64,000 nucleotides of DNA from Polynucleobacter necessarius. GTDB taxonomy: Bacteria > Pseudomonadota > Gammaproteobacteria > Burkholderiales > Burkholderiaceae. Every line of letters starts with the position of its first letter. Positions within the stretch are counted from its first letter, which is position 1. Made by a program: the position numbers and the translations under genes. Below, piece by piece: positions 1 through 8,779 of the stretch. The notes under the pieces are model-generated. The model did not search any database and was not told where the DNA came from. It saw nothing but the letters and a program-made list of their open reading frames with translations. Location: NCBI RefSeq assembly GCF_900096765.1, contig NZ_LT615228.1:254669-318668 (forward strand). Direction: 5' to 3'.

Positions 1-66
1 CCTGAACCTAAAAAGCGTCATAAACCTGCCTCATTTAAAGGCGCTGAGCGTCCGGCGGAGGAGTAA
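1..66 (+). CDS. C-terminal end of an upstream protein, probably DUF3305
   Basis: Only the last 21 codons are in the window; they read as a Lys/Arg/Pro-rich tail ending in ERPAEE before TAA. The stop overlaps the next start codon (TAATG), so the two genes are translationally coupled. In formate dehydrogenase clusters of this type a DUF3305 protein commonly precedes the DUF3306 protein, which is the only reason for the name. The tail itself has no diagnostic motif. Confidence 0.5.
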   Translation, partial: PEPKKRHKPASFKGAERPAEE

Positions 67-626
67 TGGCAGATGGTTTTCTAACTCGCTGGTCCCGAAG
101 AAAATCAGGCAAGCTTGATGAACCGGTTGAGGCAAAAAAAGAAGTAGACCTTCCGGCTGAGGTGGTGAGTGTTCCTAATCATCCAGTGTTACCTGCTGTC
201 ACCCTGGATGATGTAGAAAAGATTGATCCATTAGCGCCAGACTTTTCCGCATTTATGAAATCTGATGTCGATCCTGCCGTGCAGCAGGCTGCTCTGAAAA
301 AGATGTTTAGCGACCCGCACTTCAATGTTATGGATGGTCTAGATATTTATATAGATGACTATTCCAAGCCAGATCCGTTACCCGCTGGAATGCTGCAAAG
401 AATGGCGCAAAGTGAGATGCTCAAGTTGTTTAGCAGGCCAAATGATGAGGAAGGTTCTGCTAAGCCACCGGAGAGTAATTTAAAAACAGACAACCCTTTA
501 ATTGGGGCTACTCAGTCTAGTTCTGTTACGACTTCTGATGTATCTTCTGCAGAAGAGATGCCCAGCGTCGATAATGCATTCGAACCAATTAATCAAAAGA
601 AACAGTCTTCAGAAAATAGCCAATGA
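66..626 (+). CDS. DUF3306 domain protein of the formate dehydrogenase cluster
   Basis: A soluble 186-residue protein with no signal peptide or membrane segment. The N-terminal signature FLTRWSRRK (residues 5-13) is typical of DUF3306. A conserved-looking core follows at about residues 50-125 (LAPDFSAFMKSDVDPAVQQA and a segment with MLQRMAQSEML), then a low-complexity Ser/Asn/Glu tail. It starts inside the stop of the preceding gene and its own stop overlaps the next start by 4 bases, so it sits in a tight operon. The function is unknown; family context suggests a role in maturation or assembly of the formate dehydrogenase. The frame is intact. Confidence 0.8.
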   Translation: MADGFLTRWSRRKSGKLDEPVEAKKEVDLPAEVVSVPNHPVLPAVTLDDVEKIDPLAPDFSAFMKSDVDPAVQQAALKKMFSDPHFNVMDGLDIYIDDYSKPDPLPAGMLQRMAQSEMLKLFSRPNDEEGSAKPPESNLKTDNPLIGATQSSSVTTSDVSSAEEMPSVDNAFEPINQKKQSSENSQ

Positions 627-2713
627 GTCAACAATTAGTCTGTAACTGCAATAGCACTATGCCCTTGGATGAAATGGCCTTAGGTGTTCCAATGCATCAT
701 GCTTTGTGTAGGCAGGAAGTGGGTTCTTTCTTAAAAGCATTAGATGGTGATGATTCTGTAGTAGTTGCTTGTACCCAAGAGGCTGCCCTATTTGGTGAGT
801 TGGCAGATCAGTCTGAAAAACCCCTGGTAGCTCCGCTGCGTTTTGTCAATATTCGCGAAATGGCTGGCTGGACACAAGAGGCAAAGTTCTCGGGTCCAAA
901 AATTGCTGCATTACTTGCTTTAGCGCAAATGCCAGAGGCCGATCCAGTCCCTGAAGTGAATTATGAAAGCCAGGGTCGATTACTCATTGTGGGTCCAGGC
1001 CCACAAGCGCTGCCTTGGGCAGAAAAGCTCAGCAACTCATTGGATGTGTCCGTTCTCTGTACCAAGCCTAGCGATTTGCCATTGACACGAAATTATCCAA
1101 TCTATAGTGGCACAGTTACCAAGTTAGAAGGGTATCTCGGTAAGTTTTCAGTTGATTGGGAATTACGAAATCCTATTGATCCAGAAATGTGCACTCGCTG
1201 TGGCGCGTGTGTCGAGGTTTGCCCTGAAAATGCCATCGATGCCTCTTTTCAGATTGATTTAGATAAATGCAAGTCACATCGCGCTTGCGTCACTGCATGC
1301 GCTAGCATCGGAGCCATTGCATTTGATCGTGTAGACCGCAGTCGTAATGCAGAGTTTGACCTCATTCTGGATTTACGCACAAATCCACAAATGCGCATGA
1401 GTCAGACTCCTCAAGGTTACTTTGCACCAGGGAAAGACCCTTTAGATCAAGCACTGATAGTCAATCAGTTGCTTGAGATGGTGGGTGAGTTTCAGAAGCC
1501 AAAATATTTTGCTTACAACGACAAGATCTGCGCTCATGGCCGCAATGGCAAAGTAGGGTGCAATGCTTGTATCGATGTTTGCTCTACCGGTGCAATTGGT
1601 TCTGTCTTTAAGGGCGGGCAGGGTAGCGTCGAAGTTAATCCGAATTTATGTATGGGTTGTGGCGCTTGCGCTACAGCGTGCCCATCGGGCGCAATTCGCT
1701 ACAACTTTCCCAGCGTTGCTCATCAGGGCAAAGAGTTGAAAACAATTGCTACAGTGTTTGCAGAGCAGACTAAGAAAAACAAATTAACTTTGACACCTAG
1801 TTTGCTTCTCCATTCTCATCAGGAGGGCGCCAGCCTGATTGAAAGTTTGGGACGAGCTTCTCACTTGTACCCAAAGCAGTTTGAAGGATTGCCTGCATTT
1901 CTTATTCCTTATGGTGTTGAGCATATCGCTTCAACCGGATTGGACTTATGGCTAGGCGCCTTAGCTTATGGTTATTCTGAAGTTATCTTGCTGCTGAGTG
2001 GAGAAGAAGATCCGGCATATCGCGCAGTACTGCACGAACAGACAAAGCTAGCAAATGCCATTTTGCAAGCCTACGGATTTGAAAATCGTATCCGAATGAT
2101 TGAGGCGGCATCTCCTGATGACACAACTACTGTTTCCAAGGTGATGGGTGAGTTACGTAAGCGCGGCACCTTGGAGTCAATTTGTACGCCGGCAAGTTTT
2201 GGCTTTTCATTACAAAAGCGTGAAACACTAGAAGCAGTTCTCGAGCACCTCCAAAAGCATGCGAAAACTCCTCTGCCATCTGGTGGTGTAGTCCTGCCCA
2301 GTAATTCGTTGTTGGGTGGATTGGTGATCAACACTGATGCATGTACCTTGTGTATGTCGTGCGTTAGCAGTTGCCCAGAAGGTGCCTTACTTGACAACCC
2401 TGATGAGCCGATACTATCTTTCATAGAGAAGCAATGTGTTCAGTGCGGTATTTGCGTACAAACTTGTCCAGAGCAGGCATTGACTCTTGCACCCCGCTTA
2501 CAGACTATTGAGCAGCGCAAACAAAAAGTAACCCTCAATGAGACTCAGGCATTTCATTGCATTAGTTGCGGCAAGCCATTTGGAACCTTAAAAATGGTGG
2601 AGTTGATGCTCACTAAGCTTGGAACGCATGGTGCATTTTCTGGGTCGGCAATGGATAGGTTAAAAATGTGCGGTGATTGCCGTGTAGTTGATATGGTGAA
2701 AAAAGAAACATGA
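623..2713 (+). CDS. Multi-cluster 4Fe-4S (polyferredoxin-like) protein
   Basis: A 696-residue cytoplasmic protein with at least five ferredoxin-type Cys motifs: CTRCGACVEVCP (190-201), CNACIDVC (313-320), CMGCGACATACP (343-354), CTLCMSCVSSCP (574-585) and CVQCGICVQTCP (605-616). Extra Cys pairs lie at 646/649 and 683/686. Residues about 400-520, between the cluster groups, look like an alpha/beta domain. Proteins of this build accompany FdhA in betaproteobacterial formate dehydrogenase operons and are thought to carry electrons or help maturation; the exact role is not established. The gene overlaps both neighbours by 4 bases and is unbroken, notable because the next gene is damaged. Confidence 0.85.
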   Translation: MSQQLVCNCNSTMPLDEMALGVPMHHALCRQEVGSFLKALDGDDSVVVACTQEAALFGELADQSEKPLVAPLRFVNIREMAGWTQEAKFSGPKIAALLALAQMPEADPVPEVNYESQGRLLIVGPGPQALPWAEKLSNSLDVSVLCTKPSDLPLTRNYPIYSGTVTKLEGYLGKFSVDWELRNPIDPEMCTRCGACVEVCPENAIDASFQIDLDKCKSHRACVTACASIGAIAFDRVDRSRNAEFDLILDLRTNPQMRMSQTPQGYFAPGKDPLDQALIVNQLLEMVGEFQKPKYFAYNDKICAHGRNGKVGCNACIDVCSTGAIGSVFKGGQGSVEVNPNLCMGCGACATACPSGAIRYNFPSVAHQGKELKTIATVFAEQTKKNKLTLTPSLLLHSHQEGASLIESLGRASHLYPKQFEGLPAFLIPYGVEHIASTGLDLWLGALAYGYSEVILLLSGEEDPAYRAVLHEQTKLANAILQAYGFENRIRMIEAASPDDTTTVSKVMGELRKRGTLESICTPASFGFSLQKRETLEAVLEHLQKHAKTPLPSGGVVLPSNSLLGGLVINTDACTLCMSCVSSCPEGALLDNPDEPILSFIEKQCVQCGICVQTCPEQALTLAPRLQTIEQRKQKVTLNETQAFHCISCGKPFGTLKMVELMLTKLGTHGAFSGSAMDRLKMCGDCRVVDMVKKET

Positions 2714-3351
2714 CCCAAGAAAATCTCAATCCATCCTCTACAGAGGTGGGCGACGTAGGTTTGCCTGAAGACCTCGCTAGGGCTGATCTATATGGTCTGA
2801 TTGCACGCTTTTTTCATCTTCCGCCAGACCAGGAGTTATTGGATCAGATTGCTGCTAGCGCTGATCAGCAGGATGCTAGCAATGAACCCCCTCTAGCCAA
2901 AATATGGATGGATGTGGTGGAGGCTGCTAAAAATAACCCAGCCAAGGGCTTGGCACGAAGAGTTTGATTTGAACTTCATTAGTGTTGGCAAGCCTAATGT
3001 AGTTTTAAATGCCTCCTTTTATTTAGCGGGGCATCTGAATGAAAGACCGTTGGTCAATATTCGCAGGGCTTTAGAGGGGCTTGGTCTAGAGTCTGCAGAT
3101 GAGGTTACCGAGACTGAAGACCATCTCTCAGCCCTGTGTGAAGTAATGCGCTATCTCATAGAGCGGGCGAGGACGTGGAGATTTCAAACCTTACAAATCA
3201 AAGGGTCTTTTTCAATGAGCACATTCGCCCTTGGTATGACGAGCTATGCGATTCAATTGAAAGCATTCCAGAAATGCATCTCTACCACCCTGTCGCAGCA
3301 TTGACGCGTGAATTCTTTGCCATTGAAGGCCAAAGTTTTGACATGATTTAA
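2710..3351 (+). pseudogene. TorD-like formate dehydrogenase chaperone, two frameshifts
   Basis: The protein reads in three steps. The first frame gives a TorD-type N-terminus (DLARADLYGLIARFFHLPP) and stops at 2965-2967. From about 2950 the second frame continues with WHEEFDLNFISVGKPN and NASFYLAGHLNERPLV. From about 3165 the original frame resumes with GEDVEISNLTNQRVFFNEHI and ends at 3351. Removing one G at the GGG near 2945-2947 and adding one G at the GGG near 3165-3167 would restore about 213 codons, the family's usual size. TorD-family proteins bind the Tat signal and assist cofactor insertion into molybdo/tungsto-enzymes. As read, only an 85-residue fragment would be made. Confidence 0.85.
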
Positions 3352-3428
3352 TGTTGCGCCGCATCAAATTAATCTCCTAATATCTCCGTATTGCACCAAT
3401 ATGTCAAAAGTGCGATAAACGATTAAAC

Positions 3429-3442
3429 TTGATCACAATCAA
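3429..3442. promoter_or_regulatory. FNR/Anr-type binding site
   Basis: The sequence TTGATCACAATCAA matches the FNR/Anr consensus TTGAT-N4-ATCAA exactly. It lies in the 114-base gap after the chaperone gene. Its centre is about 30 bases before the GTG of the Tat-signal protein, so a standard activating position (-41.5) would put the transcript start after that start codon. Repression, or activation of a transcript that begins inside the gene, fits the geometry better. Confidence 0.55.
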
Positions 3443-3465
3443 GAATAATTAAATAGGAGCATGCC

Positions 3466-3714
3466 GTGAGCACTAAATCCAAAGTTGCTGTGAGCGAAGA
3501 CAACCAGCCATCGCGCCGTAAGTTCTTTATTGGTGCAGGCGCTGCAGTTGGTGCAGTTGCTGTGGTTTCTCAAACCTCCGTTGGTAAGGCGGTGATTCAG
3601 GAAATTGGCAGCGCAGTCAAAGCTAAAGAAGATAGCAAAACCATGACTGCACACATGCGTAAATATTACGAAAGCACCATGCATGCTCTAAATGAGCGAT
3701 CTTTATTTCATTGA
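3466..3714 (+). CDS. Formate dehydrogenase-associated twin-arginine signal protein
   Basis: A small 82-residue protein. SRRKFFIGAGAAVGAVAVV (residues 16-34) is a Tat-type signal: twin arginine followed by a hydrophobic stretch. Short proteins like this sit directly before FdhA in many formate dehydrogenase operons. The GTG start at 3466 is preceded by AGGAG. The HMRKYYESTM segment near the end matches the family's usual terminus; the last dozen residues (ALNERSLFH) look like an extension. The role is unknown, possibly helping export or membrane attachment of the catalytic subunit. Confidence 0.8.
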   Translation: MSTKSKVAVSEDNQPSRRKFFIGAGAAVGAVAVVSQTSVGKAVIQEIGSAVKAKEDSKTMTAHMRKYYESTMHALNERSLFH

Positions 3715-3747
3715 CATCAAATAAAAATATTCAATCAGGGACAACAT

Positions 3748-6726
3748 ATGAGTCTGACTCGTAAATCAAATACCCCACAAAGTAGCCGTTCTACAACTCG
3801 ACTCATTGGTAGTTTGTCACGCGGTCTCAAGGCTGCTGTGCCAACCATGGATCGACGCACTTTCCTCAAGCGATCTGGACTAGGCGTTGGTGCTGGTATC
3901 GCTGCTAGCCAACTGAGCTTGGTGCAAAAGGCGGTTGCTGAGCCAAGTAAAGCCATGTTGGACGGTAAGGGCAAGATTGAAGTTAAAAGAACGATCTGTA
4001 CGCACTGTTCGGTAGGCTGTGCTGTAGACGCCACTGTTGAAAACGGTGTTTGGGTGCGTCAAGACCCAGTATTTGATTCTCCAATTAATATGGGTGCGCA
4101 TTGTGCTAAGGGTGTAGCTTTGCGTGAGCACGGTCATGGCGACTATCGTTTGCGCTACCCAATGAAATTAGTTGATGGGAAGTATCAACGGATTTCCTGG
4201 GATCAAGCGCTCACAGAAATTACTGCTCAAATGAAGAGCATCCGTGAAAGATATTCACCAGATGCCATGTTCTTTATCGGGTCCTCTAAGCACAACAATG
4301 AGCAATCATATTTGTTGCGTAAATGGGTTTCATTCTTTGGAACCAACAATACAGACCACCAAGCGCGCATATGTCACTCCACAACCGTTGCAGGCGTAGC
4401 TAACACCTGGGGTTATGGCGCGATGACCAACAGCTATAACGACATGATGAATGCAAAGGCAGCTTTGTACATCGGATCTAATGCGGCTGAAGCCCACCCA
4501 GTTTCCATGTTGATGTTGCTGCATGCAAAAGAGAATGGCTGCAAGGTGATTGTGGTTGACCCACGTTATACCCGTACCGCAGCAAAATCAGACCAATACG
4601 TGCGCATTCGTTCGGGCTCTGATATTCCATTCTTGTTCGGTGTTCTGTATCACATCTTCAAGAATGGCTGGGAAGATAAGAAATACATCAATGACCGCGT
4701 TTATGGCATGGATGAAATTCGCAAAGAGGTCATGGAGAAGTGGACCCCTGCTAACGTTGAGGCCGCTTGTGGTGTACCTGAGGCGCAGGTTTACCAAGTG
4801 GCAAAAACTATGGCAACCAATCGCCCGAGTACAGTGGTCTGGTGTATGGGTCAGACCCAGCACACCATCGGTAATGCCATGGTTCGCGCTTCCTGTATCT
4901 TGCAACTAGCCTTAGGTAACGTTGGTAAGTCTGGTGGCGGTACCAACATTTTCCGTGGTCACGATAACGTTCAAGGTGCAACAGACGTTGGACCTAATCC
5001 AGATTCATTGCCCGGCTATTACGGCTTGGCAGCAGGCGCTTGGAAGCATTATGCAACTGTGTGGGGCGTCGACTACGAATGGATTAAAGGCCGCTATGCC
5101 CCAGACATGATGGAGAAATCGGGAACTACAGTTTCTCGTTGGGTTGACGCTGTTCTAGAAAAAAATGACATGATTGATCAACAGACCAGTGTGAAAGGTC
5201 TATTCTTCTGGGGTCATGCACCTAACTCGCAAACTCGCGGTCTTGACATGAAGCGCGCGATGAACAAGCTGGATTTATTGGTGGTAGTTGACCCATTCCC
5301 AAGCGCAACTGCAGCGATGGCTGCTATGCCTGCAGCAGAAGGGGATGCGGTTAATAAGAACCGTAATGTATATTTGTTACCAGCAACCACGCAGTTTGAA
5401 ACCACTGGTTCAGCAACAGCTTCAAACCGCTCACTGCAGTGGCGCGAAAAAGTAATCGATCCATTGTTTGAATCAGTGCCTGACCATGTGATCATGCAAG
5501 CATTTGCCGATCGCCTCGGGTTTGGTGAAGAGCTGTCCAAAAACTACAAGATGCTCAATTCGAAGTTTGCCGGTAAGCAATGGCGCGAGCCGCAAATTGA
5601 AGACATCCTGCGCGAGATCAATCGTTCTTGCTGGACCATTGGTTACACCGGTCAAACCCCTGAGTGCTTGAAGGCTCATATGCGCATGGTTGCTACATTT
5701 GATCCAAAAACACTCAAGTCACGCGGCGGAGTGGATCCAGTCACTGGCTATGACACTACTGGTGATTACTATGGTTTGCCTTGGCCCTGCTATGGCACTG
5801 CTGCCATTAAACATCCAGGCTCACCCAATCTCTATGACACCAGTAAGAGCGTGATGGAGGGCGGTGGAAACTTCCGTGCGAACTTCGGTGTTGAGCGTAA
5901 TGGTGAAAGTCTGCTCGCTGCCGATGGATCATGCTCTAAGGGCTCTGCGATTACCACTGGCTACCCTGAATTTGATCATGTCTTACTGAAAAAATTAGGT
6001 TGGTGGGATCAGTTAACCGATGACGAGAAAAAGCTTGCTGAAGGTAAAAACTGGAAGACCGACTTGTCTGGCGGTATTCAGCGCGTTGTCATGAAAAATG
6101 GTTGCCATCCATTTGGTAATGCTAAAGCGCGTGCGGTTGTTTGGAACTTCCCAGATCCAATTCCAATTCACCGTGAAGCTTTGTACAGTACGAACGAAGC
6201 AATGATGCGTAAGTACCCAACGATTGACGATAAGAAGAATTTCTGGCGTCTACCGACTCTTTATAAGACCGTTCAAAATCAAAACTTGAACAATAAGCTT
6301 TATGAGAAATTCCCAATCATTCTGACTTCAGGTCGTTTGGTTGAGTATGAAGGTGGTGGAGATGAAACACGTTCCAATCCTTGGCTAGCCGAGCTACAAC
6401 AAGAAAATTTTGTGGAGATTAATCCTCAAGCGGCTGCTGATCGGGGTATTAAAAATTGGGACTATGTATGGGTCAAGTCGCCAACCGGCGCCAAGATCAA
6501 GGTGCGTGCTCTAGTTACCGAGCGCGTTGATCAGGGCACAGCCTTTGTCCCATTCCACTTCGCTGGTTGGTGGCAAGGTGAAGATATTCGTAAGTACTAT
6601 CCAGAGGGCGCTGCACCGGTAGTTCAAGGTGAGGCTGTTAATACCGCTACTACTTACGGTTATGACATGGTCACCATGATGCAGGAGACTAAAACCACCA
6701 TGTGCCAAATCGAAAAATTTGCCTAA
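3748..6726 (+). CDS. fdhA: Formate dehydrogenase catalytic (alpha) subunit, Cys type
   Basis: A 992-residue periplasmic molybdo/tungsto-bis-MGD enzyme that oxidises formate to CO2. A Tat motif RRTFLKR (36-42) leads a hydrophobic stretch ending near AVAEP. The N-terminal 4Fe-4S ligands are Cys84, Cys87, Cys91 and Cys119. The active-site segment ARICHSTTVAG places Cys209 where E. coli FdnG/FdhF have selenocysteine, followed by the expected His210. The C-terminal cofactor-binding domain is complete (ILTSGRLVEY, FAGWWQGED). ATG 3748 has AGGGA upstream. It is the longest gene in the window and is undamaged. It forms a complex with FdhB and the cytochrome b subunit downstream. Confidence 0.95.
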   Translation: MSLTRKSNTPQSSRSTTRLIGSLSRGLKAAVPTMDRRTFLKRSGLGVGAGIAASQLSLVQKAVAEPSKAMLDGKGKIEVKRTICTHCSVGCAVDATVENGVWVRQDPVFDSPINMGAHCAKGVALREHGHGDYRLRYPMKLVDGKYQRISWDQALTEITAQMKSIRERYSPDAMFFIGSSKHNNEQSYLLRKWVSFFGTNNTDHQARICHSTTVAGVANTWGYGAMTNSYNDMMNAKAALYIGSNAAEAHPVSMLMLLHAKENGCKVIVVDPRYTRTAAKSDQYVRIRSGSDIPFLFGVLYHIFKNGWEDKKYINDRVYGMDEIRKEVMEKWTPANVEAACGVPEAQVYQVAKTMATNRPSTVVWCMGQTQHTIGNAMVRASCILQLALGNVGKSGGGTNIFRGHDNVQGATDVGPNPDSLPGYYGLAAGAWKHYATVWGVDYEWIKGRYAPDMMEKSGTTVSRWVDAVLEKNDMIDQQTSVKGLFFWGHAPNSQTRGLDMKRAMNKLDLLVVVDPFPSATAAMAAMPAAEGDAVNKNRNVYLLPATTQFETTGSATASNRSLQWREKVIDPLFESVPDHVIMQAFADRLGFGEELSKNYKMLNSKFAGKQWREPQIEDILREINRSCWTIGYTGQTPECLKAHMRMVATFDPKTLKSRGGVDPVTGYDTTGDYYGLPWPCYGTAAIKHPGSPNLYDTSKSVMEGGGNFRANFGVERNGESLLAADGSCSKGSAITTGYPEFDHVLLKKLGWWDQLTDDEKKLAEGKNWKTDLSGGIQRVVMKNGCHPFGNAKARAVVWNFPDPIPIHREALYSTNEAMMRKYPTIDDKKNFWRLPTLYKTVQNQNLNNKLYEKFPIILTSGRLVEYEGGGDETRSNPWLAELQQENFVEINPQAAADRGIKNWDYVWVKSPTGAKIKVRALVTERVDQGTAFVPFHFAGWWQGEDIRKYYPEGAAPVVQGEAVNTATTYGYDMVTMMQETKTTMCQIEKFA

Positions 6727-6753
6727 GTCTAAAAATAAGGTCAGGAGAACACA

Positions 6754-7410
6754 ATGGCAAGAATGAAATTTATCTGCGACACAGAGCGCTGCATTGAGTG
6801 CAACGGCTGTGTTACAGCGTGTAAGAATGAGAATGAAGTTCCTTGGGGTGTCAATCGTCGTCGTGTTGTTACAGTAAACGATGGCATCATTGGCCAAAAG
6901 AAATCAGTTTCGGTTGCTTGTATGCACTGTACTGATGCACCTTGTATGGCGGTATGCCCTGTAGATTGCTTCTACCGTACCGACGAGGGCGTTGTATTGC
7001 ATGACAAGGATATTTGTATTGGACGTGGCTATTGCTCTTTTGCTTGCCCATTTGGTGCCCCACAGTTCTTGAGCAAGGGCGCATTTGGTTCACGAAGCAA
7101 AATGGACAAATGCACATTCTGTAACGGCGGCCCAGAAGAGAATGGTAGTGTTGCAGAATTTGAGAAGTATGGTCGTAATCGTTTGGCAGAAGGCAAATTA
7201 CCACTGTGTGCTGAGATGTGCTCAACCAAAGCGTTAATTGGCGGTGATAGCGATGTGATTACCAGCATCTTTAATATGCGTGTCACTACTCGCGAGAAGA
7301 ATGGTAAGTATCCTGGCTCGCAGGCGTTTGGTTGGTTAACTGCTTACGGTGGCCCAGGAACCCCAGCGCCAACCCCAACACCTGCTGACAAAATCCCAGG
7401 AGCTAAATGA
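6754..7410 (+). CDS. fdhB: Formate dehydrogenase iron-sulfur (beta) subunit
   Basis: A 218-residue electron-transfer subunit carrying four 4Fe-4S clusters. The ligand motifs are CIECNGCVTAC (13-23), CMHCTDAPCMAVCP, CIGRGYCSFACPFGAP, and the CTFCNG...CAEMC pair that closes the set. It relays electrons from FdhA to the membrane cytochrome. A strong Shine-Dalgarno (AGGAG) lies before ATG 6754, 27 bases after fdhA. A Pro/Thr-rich tail (PAPTPTPADK) ends the protein. Its stop overlaps the next start by 4 bases. Confidence 0.95.
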   Translation: MARMKFICDTERCIECNGCVTACKNENEVPWGVNRRRVVTVNDGIIGQKKSVSVACMHCTDAPCMAVCPVDCFYRTDEGVVLHDKDICIGRGYCSFACPFGAPQFLSKGAFGSRSKMDKCTFCNGGPEENGSVAEFEKYGRNRLAEGKLPLCAEMCSTKALIGGDSDVITSIFNMRVTTREKNGKYPGSQAFGWLTAYGGPGTPAPTPTPADKIPGAK

Positions 7411-7649
7411 TGAAATCAATTTTAAAGACTCTGGGTATCTGTTTCGCTGCCACCGCATTATTGGCCGCCTGTTCTGAGCCGCTCGAGATTGCCGCTAAGG
7501 TTGCTAAACGTCCCGATGTTGCTCCATATATGGGCGCAAATAATGGTTTTATGACTAAGGGGTGGACCCCAGGAAATCAAGCTAGTTGGACTGAAGCAAT
7601 TAATAAGCGTACTCAGGGTCAAAACGAATACAGTCGAACTAATAAGTGA
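7407..7649 (+). CDS. Small lipoprotein in the formate dehydrogenase operon
   Basis: An 80-residue protein with a lipoprotein signal: a basic start, a hydrophobic core and the lipobox LLAAC, placing the lipidated Cys at about residue 22. The mature part is only about 58 residues, with APYMGANNGFMTKGWTPGNQ as its most distinctive segment. I do not recognise a family. The 4-base overlap with fdhB and its place before the cytochrome b gene suggest an accessory or anchoring subunit of the complex. This is inferred from position only. Confidence 0.75.
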   Translation: MMKSILKTLGICFAATALLAACSEPLEIAAKVAKRPDVAPYMGANNGFMTKGWTPGNQASWTEAINKRTQGQNEYSRTNK

Positions 7650-7726
7650 TCATCAAAAAAACAATAAATAAAACGATAACGTTCAAGGACATTTTATGAA
7701 ACGATCATTTTCTAAAGCGCTAAGTA

Positions 7727-8752
7727 ATGTTGGTGGTTACAGCTAGCTTGTCGCTTACTCTTGCAAGTGGCATGAGCTTCGCAGAGCGTGCGCCGATGGC
7801 TCCTATGCCATCGCCTAGTGGGGTGGATATTCCGGCATCTTCTGTTCCGGCCAATCCCAATGCCTTAGCCAATGGCACCCAAGCTCAATCTCAACCAGCC
7901 AATCCGTCGATATTCACATCTGCTAATAGCGATCCATACAACTACGTCAGCATCCCAGACAAAGAGGCTAGCGTTCTAATTCAGCGCTCTGGTCAACAGT
8001 GGCGTGTGATACGAAACGGCATCATCACTGTGTATGGCGGCTGGCTGCTAGCGTTTGCATTCTTTGGTATTGTTGCCGTATACACCTTGAAAGGTTCAAT
8101 TAAATTGCATGAGCCAATGTCTGGAGTCAAGATCAAGCGATTTGGTGCCTTCGATCGTATTACTCACTGGGTGATGGCATTTAGTTTTATTGGGCTAGCC
8201 TTTACCGGCCTCATGATTTTGTATGGCAAATATTTTGCAATGCCATTAATGGGTGGAATGGCTTATGGCTCATTCTTAATGGCTTGTAAAAACATCCATA
8301 ATTTTACTGGTCCGCTGTTCACTCTCAGTATTGTGATTTTCTTCCTCCTGTTTGTTGGTAAAAATATTCCTGAGAAGGGTGACCTTCAGTGGTTGCTCAG
8401 CTTTGGCGGAATGTTTAGCGGTAAACATGTGCCAGCCGGATTCTTCAACATGGGTGAAAAGTTCTGGTTCTGGTTTGGTATGACATTCCTTGGTTTATTG
8501 ATCTCTGCATCAGGCTTTGTACTCGATATGATTGTGCCGTTCATGAGCATTGAATATACCCGTGGCACCATGCAGATTGCCAACATCATTCACAGCAGCG
8601 CTGCGATTTTGATGACAACCATGGCAATGGGGCATATTTATATTGGAACTATCGGCATGCAGGGTTCTATCGATGGTATGAAGACCGGTTATGTAGATGC
8701 TACGTGGGCTAAAGAGCACCATGAGCTCTGGTATGACAAACTGAACAAATAA
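7727..8752 (+). CDS. Formate dehydrogenase cytochrome b (gamma) subunit, frameshift near its start
   Basis: A membrane protein of the FdnI/FdoI cytochrome b556 type that passes electrons to quinone. The body is complete: a Pro-rich periplasmic stretch, then four membrane spans, with candidate haem His residues in DRITHWVMAF, KNIHNFTGPL and NIIHSSAAIL. The start is odd. A well-placed ATG at 7696 behind AAGGA reads MKRSFSKALSN and then stops. Dropping one A at 7725-7727 joins it to LVVTASLSLTLASG, giving a proper signal peptide. ATG 7727 has no ribosome-binding site of its own. The ancestral gene is probably 7696-8752, with a one-base insertion. Confidence 0.85.
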   Translation: MLVVTASLSLTLASGMSFAERAPMAPMPSPSGVDIPASSVPANPNALANGTQAQSQPANPSIFTSANSDPYNYVSIPDKEASVLIQRSGQQWRVIRNGIITVYGGWLLAFAFFGIVAVYTLKGSIKLHEPMSGVKIKRFGAFDRITHWVMAFSFIGLAFTGLMILYGKYFAMPLMGGMAYGSFLMACKNIHNFTGPLFTLSIVIFFLLFVGKNIPEKGDLQWLLSFGGMFSGKHVPAGFFNMGEKFWFWFGMTFLGLLISASGFVLDMIVPFMSIEYTRGTMQIANIIHSSAAILMTTMAMGHIYIGTIGMQGSIDGMKTGYVDATWAKEHHELWYDKLNK

Positions 8753-8779
8753 GGATAGAGCCATGAAAAAATCATCGCT

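Noticed and set aside
5214..5540. Selenocysteine codon in fdhA
   Set aside because: The active-site codon is TGT/TGC for Cys209 and no in-frame TGA is present in the gene.
3880..6897. Long minus-strand frames opposite fdhA and fdhB
   Set aside because: They are complements of strongly coding plus-strand sequence, lack ribosome-binding sites, and encode no plausible domains.
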